Source: an uncultured Sphingomonas sp.
Lineage (GTDB): Bacteria > Pseudomonadota > Alphaproteobacteria > Sphingomonadales > Sphingomonadaceae
Length of the DNA stretch: 64,000 nt
Direction: 5' to 3'
Assembly (NCBI GenBank): GCA_913775315.1
Contig: CAJYIX010000009.1
Coordinates: 1-64,000, forward strand
The position numbers and the translations under genes are program-made. Below, one piece after another: positions 53,425 through 62,957 of this stretch. A model generated the notes under the pieces. It was not told where the DNA came from. It saw only the letters and a program-made list of their open reading frames with translations, and ran no database searches. Position 1 is the stretch's first letter; every line of letters starts with the position of its first letter.

Positions 53425-54477
53425 TTATTCCGCCGCGACGCCCGCGTGCGAGAACATGTCGCCCTCGAGCCGCGGGTCCTCGTTCGCCGGGGCGACCGCG
53501 ACCTTCTTGCGCTTGTCGAAGCTCGACCAGACGTCGTTCCAGTTGCCGCGGGTCGCGCCCTTCGAATACTCCGTCGCGCGCGTCTCGAAGAAATTGGCGT
53601 GCTCGACGCCGTTGAGCAGCGGCGTCAGCCACGGGATCGGATGCTCGTCGATCATGTAGATCGGCTTGAGGCCCAGCTGGCTGAGGCGCCAGTCGGCGAT
53701 GTACCGGATATACTTCTTGATGTCCTTGGCGGTCATGCCGTTGACCGGCCCCATCTCGAACGCGAGGTCGATGAACGCGTCCTCCAGCCGGATCGTCGTC
53801 TGGCACACATCGGCGATATCGTCCTTCACCGCCTTGGTCAGGCACTGACGCTCCTGGCAGAAGGCGTGGAACATGCGGATGATGCCCTCGCAGTGCAGGC
53901 TCTCGTCGCGCACCGACCAGCTGACGATCTGGCCCATGCCCTTCATCTTGTTGAAGCGCGGGAAGTTCATCAGCATCGCGAACGACGCGAACAGCTGGAC
54001 GCCCTCGGTAAAGCCGCCGAACATGGCAAGCGTGCGGGCGATATCCTCGTCGGTGTCGACGCCGAAGTTCTGCATATAGTCATGCTTGTCCTTCAGCTCG
54101 GCATATTCGAGGAACGCGCCATACTCGCTCTCGGGCATGCCGATCGTGTCGAGCAGGTGGCTGTACGCCGCGATATGCACCGTCTCCATGTTGCTGAACG
54201 CGGTCAGCATCATCTTGATCTCGGTCGGCTTGAACACGCGGCCGTATTTCTCGTGATAGCAGTCCTGCACCTCGACATCGGCCTGGGTGAAGAAGCGGAA
54301 GATCTGCGTCAGCAGGTTGCGCTCGTGATCCGACAGCTTCTGCGCCCAGTCGCGGCAATCCTCGCCCAGCGGCACTTCCTCGGGCAGCCAGTGGAGCTGC
54401 TGTTGACGCTTCCAGAACTCGAACGCCCAGGGGTATTCGAACGGCTTGTACTGCTTGGAGGCCTGGAGAAGGGACAT
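53425..54477 (-). CDS. nrdB: Ribonucleotide reductase class I, small subunit (beta)
   Basis: This 350-residue protein makes the tyrosyl radical. Fe ligands appear in SNMETVHIAAYSHLL (E98, H101, with radical-type Tyr105) and in VRDESLHCEGIIRMFH. Together with NrdA it makes dNDPs. It lacks an N-terminal ATP-cone. The alpha gene lies about 1.3 kb upstream, with small genes between them. Confidence 0.9.
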   Translation of the reverse strand: MSLLQASKQYKPFEYPWAFEFWKRQQQLHWLPEEVPLGEDCRDWAQKLSDHERNLLTQIFRFFTQADVEVQDCYHEKYGRVFKPTEIKMMLTAFSNMETVHIAAYSHLLDTIGMPESEYGAFLEYAELKDKHDYMQNFGVDTDEDIARTLAMFGGFTEGVQLFASFAMLMNFPRFNKMKGMGQIVSWSVRDESLHCEGIIRMFHAFCQERQCLTKAVKDDIADVCQTTIRLEDAFIDLAFEMGPVNGMTAKDIKKYIRYIADWRLSQLGLKPIYMIDEHPIPWLTPLLNGVEHANFFETRATEYSKGATRGNWNDVWSSFDKRKKVAVAPANEDPRLEGDMFSHAGVAAE

Positions 54478-54482
54478 GGGCG

Positions 54483-54695
54483 TTACTCCGAGAGAAGCTG
54501 AGATAGGATGAGGCCTACGTTGAGAAGGCCGAGAACAAGAAATCCGATTCCGAAAAATCGAACGGTGCGTGGATCTGTGGCGGGGATCGGCCCGACACCC
54601 ACGAAGGCGTTCGGATCTCGAACTTTACGATAGCCATTGATCGTCAGCATCGCGCCGACAGCCAAGCCGATCCATGGGCGAAGCGTATCGATCAC
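54483..54695 (-). CDS. Small two-TM membrane protein
   Basis: This 70-residue protein starts at GTG 54695 in a GTGA overlap with the gene before it. It has two hydrophobic helices (about 9-25 and 46-66) around a PNAFVGVGPIPATDPRTVR loop. Unrecognised; ends just 6 bases from nrdB and so is probably part of that transcript. Confidence 0.55.
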   Translation of the reverse strand: MIDTLRPWIGLAVGAMLTINGYRKVRDPNAFVGVGPIPATDPRTVRFFGIGFLVLGLLNVGLILSQLLSE

Positions 54696-54889
54696 CCCTC
54701 GCCTCCCCGCCAAAGCGCGGTCGCACTCATCGCCAGCACCGCGCCGCCGGCCAGCGCCATGATGCCGATCATGCGAAAGGCATAGACGCGGCCCGGCGAT
54801 GAAGGCCGGGCGAGCGCGGCGATGAGGCCGATGCCCGTCAGTACCAAAACGCCCGCGACGGCATACATGGCGACCAGCGACCAGCTCAT
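54692..54889 (-). CDS. Small two-TM membrane protein
   Basis: This 65-residue protein has two transmembrane helices (about 5-26 and 40-58) and no motif I know. It starts at ATG 54889 and overlaps both its neighbours (the upstream stop at 54886 and the downstream start at 54695). Function unknown. Confidence 0.55.
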   Translation of the reverse strand: MSWSLVAMYAVAGVLVLTGIGLIAALARPSSPGRVYAFRMIGIMALAGGAVLAMSATALWRGGEG

Positions 54890-55173
54890 CGCCGTTCCCG
54901 CCACTTCACGACGGTGACGGTCCGCGTCTTGCGCGCGCCGACGCCGAACACGACGATGCCGAGGAAATAGCCGAAGTCGTACCACCCGCCATCGTTGGGC
55001 ACGGCATAGACGGCGACGTCGGGCATGAAGAGACTTAGAGCCCAGGACACCGGAAAGATGAACCCGTGCCAAAGCCCGTGGAAGAACCCCGGCGCGCCAG
55101 GCGCGACGGCATTGCCCGCCTGACGCGCGCAGGCAGCAAGCGAAAGCAGGAGGAGCGGGGCGAGGCGCTTCAC
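54886..55173 (-). CDS. Small lipoprotein
   Basis: This 95-residue protein has a lipoprotein signal with lipobox LAAC (LLLLSLAAC) and one or two later hydrophobic stretches (FFHGLWHGFIFPVSWALSLF; FGYFLGIVVFGVGA). It starts at GTG 55173. It leads a chain of three overlapping small membrane genes before nrdB. Unrecognised family. Confidence 0.6.
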   Translation of the reverse strand: MKRLAPLLLLSLAACARQAGNAVAPGAPGFFHGLWHGFIFPVSWALSLFMPDVAVYAVPNDGGWYDFGYFLGIVVFGVGARKTRTVTVVKWRERR

Positions 55174-55191
55174 GCCGCAACACCTTCTGCC

Positions 55192-55298
55192 GTCACCCCG
55201 GACTGGTTCCGGGGTCCACGCCCCAGCACGCGCCGACGCTTGAGCCGCTTGCCGCGGCGATCGCGGCCAAGTGGATCCCGGCACAAGGCCGGGGTGAC
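55192..55298. repeat. REP-like palindromic repeat, GTCACCCCGG family (copy 1)
   Basis: Outer arms 55192-55219 (starting GTCACCCCGGACTGG) and 55271-55298 are an imperfect inverted repeat with 22 of 28 bases paired. It lies between a divergent small lipoprotein gene and the DUF2171 gene. A second, closer-matching copy is at 59672. Confidence 0.75.
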
Positions 55299-55364
55299 GC
55301 CGGTTGGCGCATCCAATCCGCGATCCGCTCGTTCCAGCGCCGAACCCCAAGTAGGAGACGGGCA

Positions 55365-55643
55365 ATGGCCAACCTCAACGACATTCGCGAGCATATGGAA
55401 GTCATCGGCGCCGACGGCGTGCATGTCGGCACCGTCGACCGCGTCGAGGGCGACCGGATCAAGCTTACCAAGAAGGACTCGGGCGCCGATGTCGAGGGCG
55501 CCGGCGAAGGGCATCATGCGGGCCACCATCACTTCATTTCGACCGGCCTCGTCGCCGAGGTCGAGGGCGATCAGGTCCGCCTTTCCGCCAATGCCGACGT
55601 CGCGGTGACGTTCGAGGAAGAAGAGGGCGGCGATCCGGTCTGA
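55365..55643 (+). CDS. DUF2171 domain protein
   Basis: This 92-residue acidic protein fits DUF2171. The pattern starts IREHMEVIGADGVHVGTVD and continues RVEGDRIKLTKKDSG; a histidine-rich HHAGHHHF follows. It resembles a PRC-barrel beta fold. Function unknown, often in stress clusters. Confidence 0.75.
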   Translation: MANLNDIREHMEVIGADGVHVGTVDRVEGDRIKLTKKDSGADVEGAGEGHHAGHHHFISTGLVAEVEGDQVRLSANADVAVTFEEEEGGDPV

Positions 55644-55797
55644 TTGGTCGTTAGGGTCTAGCGAGACGCCGGTCCGCGGGAAGCGGGTCGGCGTCTTACG
55701 TTGAGCTCCCGGCCGCGCAGTCAGACGGAGCGGCGTGGCCGCCCCGCTGCCCGCCGCGGCGTCTCCCGGATTGCTCGCGCAATCCGCTGCCGTCCGC

Positions 55798-57705
55798 TTA
55801 CTGACAGGCCAGGCACTCGTCATAGTCGGTGCTCTCGCCCAGATCGAACTTCGGCTTCTCGATCGTGTTGTCCGCCTCAACCCCGCCGGCGAACCCGGCG
55901 CGCTGCACCGACTTCGAGCGGAGATAGTAGAGCGACTTGATGCCCAGTTCCCACGCGCGGAAGTGGAGCATCAGCAGGTCCCACTTCTCGACGTCCGCCG
56001 GGATGAACAGGTTCAGCGACTGCGCCTGGTCGATATAGGGCGCACGGTCGCCGGCAAGTTCGAGGACCCAGCGCTGGTCGATCTCGAAGCTCGTCTTGTA
56101 GCAGTCCTTTTCCTCCTGATTGAGGAAGTCGAGATGCTGCACCGACCCGCCGCGCTCGAGGATCGTGTTCCAGACCGCGTCCGAGTTCTTCGACTTGGCG
56201 ATCAGCAGCTTTTCCAGATACGGATTCTTGACCGCGAAGCTGCCCGACAGCGTCTTGTGCGTGTAGATATTCGCCGGGATCGGCTCGATGCAGGCCGACG
56301 TGCCGCCGCAGATGATGCTGATCGACGCGGTCGGCGCGATCGCCATCTTGCACGAAAAGCGCTCCATCACGCCCATGTCGGCCGCATCCGGGCAGGGCCC
56401 GCGCTCGACCGCGAGCTGCATCGAGGCTTCGTTCACCTGCGCGGCGATGTGCTTGAAGATGCGAAGATTCCACGACTTGGCCATCGCCCCCTCGAACGGC
56501 AGGCCGCGCGCCTGGAGGAAGCTGTGGAAGCCCATGACGCCGAGGCCGACCGACCGCTCGCGCTCCGCCGAATAGCGCGCACGCGCCATTTCGTCCGGCG
56601 CACGCTCGATATAGTCGGTGAGCACGTTGTCGAGGAAGCGCATCACGTCCTCGACGAAACGCTTGTCGTCCTTCCACTCGTCCCACGTCTCGAGGTTGAG
56701 CGACGAGAGGCAGCAGACCGCGGTGCGATCGTTGCCAAGGTGATCGCGGCCCGTCGGCAGCGTGATCTCGCTGCAGAGATTCGAGGTCGAGACCTTGAGG
56801 CCCAGGTCGCGGTGATGCTTGGGCATCGTGTTGTTCACGTGATCGCTGAACACGATGTACGGCTCGCCCGTCGCCAGCCGCGTCTCGACCAGCTTCTGGA
56901 AAAGCGCGCGGGCATCGACGGTGCCGCGGGTCGAGCCGTCCTTCGGCGACTTGAGCGTCCATTCCTCGCCGTTGCGCACGGCCTCCATGAACGCGTCGGG
57001 GATGAGGACGCCGTGATGGAGATTGAGCGCCTTGCGGTTGAAGTCGCCCGAGGGCTTCCGAATTTCGAGGAACTCCTCGATCTCGGGATGGGAGATGTCG
57101 AGATAGCAGGCCGCCGACCCACGGCGCAGCGAGCCCTGCGAAATCGCCAGCGTCAGCGAATCCATCACGCGGACGAACGGAATGATGCCGCTGGTCTTGC
57201 CGTTGAGGCCCACCGGCTCACCGATGCCGCGGACATTGCCCCAATAGGTGCCGATGCCGCCGCCGCGCGACGCCAGCCACACATTCTCGTTCCACGTCTC
57301 GACGATCCCCTCGAGGCTGTCGGGCACGGAATTGAGGTAGCAGGAGATGGGCAGGCCGCGGCCGGTGCCGCCGTTCGACAGCACGGGCGTCGCCGGCATG
57401 AACCACAGCTTCGAGATATAGTCGTAGAGCCGCTGGGCATGCGCGCCGTCGTCGGCATAGGCCGAGGCCACGCGCACGAACAGGTCCTGATAGCTTTCGC
57501 CGGGCAGGAGATAGCGATCCTTCAGCGTCTCCTTGCCGAACTCGGTCAGGAGCGCGTCGCGGCCGTGATCGACCTCGACCGCGTAAAGCTGCGCGTCAAT
57601 CGTCTTCGAATCGCGCTTCGCCTTGGGCACTGCGGCGGCTTCGAGAAGGGGGGCTTCGGCAATGTCGGTGCTGTCGTTCACGCGCTGATCGTCCCTGAAA
57701 TCCAT
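55798..57705 (-). CDS. nrdA: Ribonucleotide reductase class I, large subunit (alpha)
   Basis: This 635-residue catalytic subunit has LSNGGTGRGLPISCYLNSV and NLCSEI with the catalytic cysteines, and the C-terminal CLAC redox pair (ECLACQ). It reduces NDPs to dNDPs with NrdB. It is shorter than E. coli NrdA because the N-terminal ATP-cone is absent. The start at 57705 has GAGGAA upstream; the ATG at 57723 is an alternative. Confidence 0.9.
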   Translation of the reverse strand: MDFRDDQRVNDSTDIAEAPLLEAAAVPKAKRDSKTIDAQLYAVEVDHGRDALLTEFGKETLKDRYLLPGESYQDLFVRVASAYADDGAHAQRLYDYISKLWFMPATPVLSNGGTGRGLPISCYLNSVPDSLEGIVETWNENVWLASRGGGIGTYWGNVRGIGEPVGLNGKTSGIIPFVRVMDSLTLAISQGSLRRGSAACYLDISHPEIEEFLEIRKPSGDFNRKALNLHHGVLIPDAFMEAVRNGEEWTLKSPKDGSTRGTVDARALFQKLVETRLATGEPYIVFSDHVNNTMPKHHRDLGLKVSTSNLCSEITLPTGRDHLGNDRTAVCCLSSLNLETWDEWKDDKRFVEDVMRFLDNVLTDYIERAPDEMARARYSAERERSVGLGVMGFHSFLQARGLPFEGAMAKSWNLRIFKHIAAQVNEASMQLAVERGPCPDAADMGVMERFSCKMAIAPTASISIICGGTSACIEPIPANIYTHKTLSGSFAVKNPYLEKLLIAKSKNSDAVWNTILERGGSVQHLDFLNQEEKDCYKTSFEIDQRWVLELAGDRAPYIDQAQSLNLFIPADVEKWDLLMLHFRAWELGIKSLYYLRSKSVQRAGFAGGVEADNTIEKPKFDLGESTDYDECLACQ

Positions 57706-58153
57706 GACGGCCCCGTTCCTCATACGTTCGACTCGGGCGCCGTGGAGCGATGCTATCACCGCCGCCCGCGACCGAGAACAAAAAGTGACCACGCTGGGTG
57801 CTCGCAGCGGCGGCAAGGCCATCGCCGCGATATGGTGTCGCGGCGTCCTGATACCACCTCTTGTGCCAGCCCCCTGACGTGACCGCAACAGATTGTGGCC
57901 AATCGCGTCCGCATACAAGTCGGTAAATGACGTTTTGGGGACTCGGTTCGTCGCTTCCGTGAATCGGTTCGTCGACGCCCGCGAACCGTTCATCGGCCGC
58001 GACGCGTGGATGTTCCTCACCTTTGCGATTGGCAAGAGGATCGAAAGGGTGAGCGAAAAGAAACCCGTGGAAGAATCGTTGCGGGGCCAATCGGCTTGCC
58101 GATGCGGTCCGGGCGCGCGATGCTGACCCCTTATCTTGTGGGGGAGCAGCGAC
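57706..58153. other. Divergent promoter region, no gene supported
   Basis: The sequence CGGTTCG occurs at 57944-57950 and 57965-57971, 21 bases apart, and inverted as CGAACCG at 57982-57988. A 77-codon frame (57893-58126) lacks a recognisable product. The repeats may be an operator for nrdA or for the M20-type gene. Confidence 0.45.
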
Positions 58154-59662
58154 ATGGCGATCGATCGGCGGGCGATGTTGAAGGCGGGGGCCGCGGGCAT
58201 CGCGGGCGCGGCGGCGGGGCCGGCACTGGCTGCCGATCCGGCCGCCAGACTGCGCCCCGCGGTCGAGGCGGGCCACGCCGCCGCGGTCGAGCGGCTGCGC
58301 CAATGGATCGCCCTGCCCTCGATCGCGGCGGAGGATCGCGGCTATCCCGAGGGGCCGGAATACATGCGCCGGCTCGCCCTCGACGCGGGCTTCCAGTCGG
58401 CGGAGATCGTGCCGTCGTCGGGCAAGCCCGGCGTTTTCGCCACGCTCGATGCCGGCGCGAAGAAGACGCTCGGCATCTACTTCATGTACGACGTGAAGCA
58501 GTACGATCCGAAGGAATGGTCGAGCCCGCCGCTGGAAGGGCGGATCGTCGACAAGCCGGGGCTGGGCAAGGCGATGGTCGGCCGCGGCGCGGTCAACCAG
58601 AAGGGGCCGGAGACGACCTTCCTCGCGGCGCTGCACGCGTTCAAGGCGGCTGGGGTGAGGCTGCCCGTCAACCTCGTCCTCGTCGCCGAGGGGGAAGAGG
58701 AGATCGCCTCGCCGCATTTCCACGAGATCGTCCAGACCTCGCGCGTCGCCGCGGCGCTCAGGAAGTCCGTCGGCGTCATCATCCCGACCGGGTGGCAGAA
58801 CCCGGCGACCGGCGCGGTCACGCTCGCGCTCGGCGCCAAGGGGGCGATGGAGTTCGAACTCGTCGTCTCGGGCGAGAAATGGGGCCGCGGGCCCAAGGGT
58901 GACATCCATTCGAGCGAGAAGGCGCGCGTCGACAGCCCGCCATGGCGTCTGGTCGCGGCCCTCTCGACGCTCGTCAGCCCCGACGGCAACACGGTGATGA
59001 TCGACGGCATCCAGGACAAGGTGGTGCCACTCACCCCGCGCCAGCGCGAGCTGATCGCCATGACCGCGCGCGCGACCGACGAGGCGTCGACGAAACGCCA
59101 ACTCGGCGTCACCCGCTGGATCGACGACATGGACTGGGAAGCCTCGCTCGTCCGGCTGGCGCAGGCGCCGACGGTGAACATCCAGGGGCTCGTCGCAGGC
59201 TATACCGGCCCCGGCGGCAAGACCGTCCTGCCCGGCCGCGCGACCGCGAAGATCGAGATGCGGCTGGTGCCGGACATGACGATCGCCGACACGCTGGCGA
59301 AGCTGCGCGCGCATCTCGACAAGCGGGGGTTCAACGACGTCGAGATCAACGTCTCGGGCGGCTATGGCCCCACCCAGACGGACGAGAAGAGCGCGCTGAT
59401 CCGCGCCGAACTGGCGACGTGCGAGCGGCTAGGCGTTCCCGCGACGCTCGCGCCGCGGCTGGCGGGAAGCTGGCCGGGGGTGATCTTCACCGGGCCGCCG
59501 ATCAACCTGCCCGCCGGTCAGTTCGGCTTCGGCCACGGCAGCGGCGCGCACGCGCCCGACGAATATTTCCTGATCGAGAGCACCAACCCCAAGGTGATGG
59601 GGATGAAGGACGCGACGATGGGGTTCGTCGACTTTCTCTATCAGGTCGCGGCCACGGCGTAG
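58154..59662 (+). CDS. M20-family peptidase-like protein with altered metal ligands, Tat signal
   Basis: This 502-residue exported protein has an RRxMLK twin-arginine signal. Its M20 layout (catalytic plus dimerisation domain) is clear: EGEEEIASPHF (179-189), GRGAVNQKG (143-151) and the C-terminal GFGHGSGAHAPDEY. However, the first zinc-ligand His (HxD) is Met111 in MYDVKQ, and the bridging Asp is Asn148. It may act without zinc, or with an altered reaction. ATG 58154 has GGGGAG upstream. Confidence 0.75.
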   Translation: MAIDRRAMLKAGAAGIAGAAAGPALAADPAARLRPAVEAGHAAAVERLRQWIALPSIAAEDRGYPEGPEYMRRLALDAGFQSAEIVPSSGKPGVFATLDAGAKKTLGIYFMYDVKQYDPKEWSSPPLEGRIVDKPGLGKAMVGRGAVNQKGPETTFLAALHAFKAAGVRLPVNLVLVAEGEEEIASPHFHEIVQTSRVAAALRKSVGVIIPTGWQNPATGAVTLALGAKGAMEFELVVSGEKWGRGPKGDIHSSEKARVDSPPWRLVAALSTLVSPDGNTVMIDGIQDKVVPLTPRQRELIAMTARATDEASTKRQLGVTRWIDDMDWEASLVRLAQAPTVNIQGLVAGYTGPGGKTVLPGRATAKIEMRLVPDMTIADTLAKLRAHLDKRGFNDVEINVSGGYGPTQTDEKSALIRAELATCERLGVPATLAPRLAGSWPGVIFTGPPINLPAGQFGFGHGSGAHAPDEYFLIESTNPKVMGMKDATMGFVDFLYQVAATA

Positions 59663-59671
59663 TCTCGACCC

Positions 59672-59765
59672 GTCACCCCGGACTTGTTGCGGGGTCCACT
59701 TCACCGCGTACTCACCGGCGGGTTGGCTCGCGGCACGGTGGACCCCGGAACCAGTCCGGGGTGAC
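59672..59765. repeat. REP-like palindromic repeat, GTCACCCCGG family (copy 2)
   Basis: Arms 59672-59699 and 59738-59765 (26 of 28 paired) are the same element as the one at 55192. It lies between the convergent M20 and M16 genes and could form a bidirectional hairpin terminator. Confidence 0.8.
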
Positions 59766-59773
59766 GATTTAGG

Positions 59774-62749
59774 TTAGCGGGTCGCTGGCGCCTTTACCGG
59801 TGCCGCCAGCGCACCCGCCGCCCCCGCCGCAGGCTTCGCCCCCGCCAGCACCTTCGCCGACGGCACCACCGTCATCGTCCAGTCGCGATCGGGCCGCAGA
59901 TACTTCGCCGCCAGCGCCTGCAACTCCGCCGGGGCCATCCGGCCGAGGTCCTGCGGCAGCGTCGCGATCGACGCGAGGCGCTTGGCATCGCCCGTGCCGC
60001 CCGCGGTCTGCTGCATCCAGAACGTGTTGCCGCTCGACATGCGTATCCAGCTTTGCGCCACCGGCACCTGTGCGCGGCGAAGCTCATCCTCGCCCACCGG
60101 CGTCGCCACGAGATCGGCGGCGATCGCGCGCGCAGCCTCGAAGAAGAAGCCGGTCTTGTCGGGCGGAACCTGCCCGATCGCGATCAGCCGCCCGCCGCCG
60201 GGCATCCCCACCGGCCAGTCGTTGACGACGTTGGGCGTGTAGCTCACCCCCGCCTGGCTGCGCAGCCGATCGAACAGCCGGTCGCGGAACACGGCGGCCA
60301 GCACCTCCAGCCTGCGGCTCTCGCTGATCGCGTCGCTGCCGCCGCCGGTCGGCCAGGCGATCACCGCCGCGGCCTGGTTGGGCTGCCCCTCGTGCGTGCG
60401 CTGGACAGGCGTCGTGTCATGGCGGGGGAAGTCGGGCGTCGGGCCGGTGATCGGCGCCGCCGGCCTCGGCTTCATCGCGCCGAAGGAAGTGGCGACCGCC
60501 TGAACCGCCGCATCGGTCTTCACGTCGCCATAGACCTGCACCTCGATCGGGCCGGACGCGAGGATCGGTTCCCAGAAGGCGCGGAACGCCTTGGCGTCCA
60601 GCTTCTCGACCGCCTCGCGCGGGGGGACGCCCCAGCGCGCGTCGCCATTGTGGAGCAGCTTCTCGAGGTCGCGACTCAGCACCGCGTCGGGCGACGCCTC
60701 CAGCCCCGCATAGCCCGCGAGCATCACCGCGCGGGCGCGGGCCACCGGATTGGGGTCCCAGCCGGGCGTGTTGAGCTTGGCGGCGATCAGCTTGAGCTGG
60801 TCGGCGAGGTCGGCGGGTGTCGTCAGCGCGCCGAACATGAAGGCATCGTCATCGATCGCGAAGTCGAGCGAAATCTGCCGCCCGCTGGTCAGGCGGTCGA
60901 TCTCCTCCTGCCCGAACTTGCCGATGCCCGAGGGGATGAGCGCCAGGTCCCCCGCCCAGGCCGGCGTCACCCGGTCCGACGGCAGCCCGCGCAGCCCGGT
61001 GCCGAACCGCACGCGGACATATACCTTGTTCGTCTCGGACTCGTTGGGGAAGACCAGCAGCTTAACGCCATTGGCATAGTCGACCTGCTCGATCGACGGC
61101 TCGGTAACCACAACCTTGCGCTCAGCGACCTTGCCGGGCGTGCCGAGCTTCGGGAGCTTGTCGAACCCGATCGATCCGCCACGGGTACGGGCATAGGCGA
61201 GCTTCGACACATCCTCGTCAAGGACGGCGGCGAGCCGAGCCTGGACGTTGGTGTCGGGGGTGCGCGTGTTGACCATCGCTCGGCGGTCGCCTTCGAACAC
61301 CTTCTTGCTTGCGGCGAGCACGCGTGCGGGGGTGAAGAACTTCTTGGCCACCGCGCCGCGGAAGATGCCCAGCGAACCCTCGGACGAGGCGGCGGTTTCG
61401 TGGATGTCGACCGCCTGGACGATCTCGTCGGCCTGGATCGCGCCGGCCTCCACGCGGCTGGTGTCGACGGCGTTCTTCATCGCGGCGTCGATCTCCGCCA
61501 CTTCGCGGTCGATCTCGCCCTGCGTCGGCGCATTGACCATCGCGTCGGCGATGACGCGGCGCACATCGCGCACCGCGGTCTCCCAATCCTCGCCCACCGG
61601 CACGATCGTGACCGCGGTGAGGTTGGCGGAGCGGGCCACATCCTGAAGGTCGGCATTGGCGGTGATGAAGCTGCCGCCGCCGCGCGCACGCGATTCGAGG
61701 CGGCGGTTGAGGATGCGGATCGCGATCTGGTCGATCATCCGCTCCTGGTTGAACAGCACCGTGTCGGCAGTAATCGTCCAAGGGCGCAGGATCGCCATCG
61801 TCACGACCGGCGGGATCGAGGGTTCGACCGACACCGCGCTCGCCGGCTTGTCCGCCTGCGGCTTGCCGAAATCGGGGGTCGGCGTGGGCGTGCCCTTGGG
61901 CGTCCAGCCACTGAAATGCTTGGCAACCAGTGCCTGAAGCTGCGCAGGATCGACGTCGCCGGCGATGACGATCGTCGTGCGGTCGGGGCGGTACCAGCGG
62001 TCGTGGAACGCCTGTAAGCTCGCCGCCGTCGCACCGTTGAGCGTCTCGACCGTGCCGATCGGCGAGCGATCGGCGAGCGGCTGGCCCGCGAAGAACAGGC
62101 TGCGCGTCGCGTCCGACAGCCGGCTGGAGGGATTGAGCCGCTCGCGCTGTTCGGCAAGCACCACCGGCCGCTCGGCCTGTAGCGCCGCGTCGCTCAGCGT
62201 CGGCGCGGCCATCATGCCGGCCAGCACCTTCATGCTCTCGTCCAGCCCGGCGGGCGTCGCGGAGGGGAGGTCGAGCTTATAGACCGTCTGCGTGAACGTC
62301 GTGCTGGCGTTGGTGTCGGAGCCGAAGGTGACGCCCAGCCGCTGCCACAACCGCTTCGATTCGCCGTCGGGCACGTACTGCGACCCGCGGAACGACAGGT
62401 GCTCGATCAAATGCGCGAAGCCCCGCTCGCTATCCCGCTCCATCAACGAGCCGGCGTCGATGCGCACGCGGATCGCCACCTGCCCCGGCGGCACGCCGTT
62501 GCGGCGCACGGCATAGCGGACGCCGTTGGGCAGCGTGCCAAACGTCCATGCCGGGTCGGGCGTGATGTCGCTGCCCTTGTAGAGCCAGGGCTGGTCAGCG
62601 GTCTGGACCGGCCCCGGCTGCATCAGCGGGATCGCGGTCTGGGCGGGCGCGGACTGCGGCGCGGGCGCGGCGGTCTGGGCGGCGAGGGGAAAGGCGGCGG
62701 CAAGCAGCAGCGCGCCGAGCGTCATACGCGAACGGATCGGGGGGATCAT
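59774..62749 (-). CDS. M16-family zinc metalloprotease, two-domain
   Basis: This 991-residue protein has a signal peptide (GALLLAAAFPLAAQ) and two M16 repeats. The first has the inverted zinc motif HLIEH (in GFAHLIEHLSFRGS) and a distant Glu; the second is the inactive type. It is likely an envelope peptidase that degrades small peptides, as in PqqL-type enzymes. The start could also be the Met eight residues later. It converges with the M20 gene. Confidence 0.85.
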   Translation of the reverse strand: MIPPIRSRMTLGALLLAAAFPLAAQTAAPAPQSAPAQTAIPLMQPGPVQTADQPWLYKGSDITPDPAWTFGTLPNGVRYAVRRNGVPPGQVAIRVRIDAGSLMERDSERGFAHLIEHLSFRGSQYVPDGESKRLWQRLGVTFGSDTNASTTFTQTVYKLDLPSATPAGLDESMKVLAGMMAAPTLSDAALQAERPVVLAEQRERLNPSSRLSDATRSLFFAGQPLADRSPIGTVETLNGATAASLQAFHDRWYRPDRTTIVIAGDVDPAQLQALVAKHFSGWTPKGTPTPTPDFGKPQADKPASAVSVEPSIPPVVTMAILRPWTITADTVLFNQERMIDQIAIRILNRRLESRARGGGSFITANADLQDVARSANLTAVTIVPVGEDWETAVRDVRRVIADAMVNAPTQGEIDREVAEIDAAMKNAVDTSRVEAGAIQADEIVQAVDIHETAASSEGSLGIFRGAVAKKFFTPARVLAASKKVFEGDRRAMVNTRTPDTNVQARLAAVLDEDVSKLAYARTRGGSIGFDKLPKLGTPGKVAERKVVVTEPSIEQVDYANGVKLLVFPNESETNKVYVRVRFGTGLRGLPSDRVTPAWAGDLALIPSGIGKFGQEEIDRLTSGRQISLDFAIDDDAFMFGALTTPADLADQLKLIAAKLNTPGWDPNPVARARAVMLAGYAGLEASPDAVLSRDLEKLLHNGDARWGVPPREAVEKLDAKAFRAFWEPILASGPIEVQVYGDVKTDAAVQAVATSFGAMKPRPAAPITGPTPDFPRHDTTPVQRTHEGQPNQAAAVIAWPTGGGSDAISESRRLEVLAAVFRDRLFDRLRSQAGVSYTPNVVNDWPVGMPGGGRLIAIGQVPPDKTGFFFEAARAIAADLVATPVGEDELRRAQVPVAQSWIRMSSGNTFWMQQTAGGTGDAKRLASIATLPQDLGRMAPAELQALAAKYLRPDRDWTMTVVPSAKVLAGAKPAAGAAGALAAPVKAPATR

Positions 62750-62957
62750 GCGACCAAGGCTAGCGGGCTTTGCTGCGCCCCGCCAGCCCGCCCCTGATCT
62801 TCTCGGCCTGCCCCAATCGGAGCCGCGCCTGCCATCATTCGGACGCGATGCGCGCCTAGCGGGCAGCGGGTCGGCCGCCTCGCGCCGACAGAGTCGCGTC
62901 CACAGCCTATCGGTGCCCGTGCTTACCCAGACCCGCCCTGATCCCCAGAGCCGCAGC

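Noticed and set aside
57824..57900. Possible NrdR boxes before nrdA (ACACCATATC and CCACAATCTG on the minus strand)
   Set aside because: Only half of each box fits the consensus and the spacing is not the usual one of about 31 bases.
57893..58126. 77-codon frame upstream of the M20-type gene
   Set aside because: It overlaps the CGGTTCG repeat region, lacks a ribosome site and has no recognisable product.
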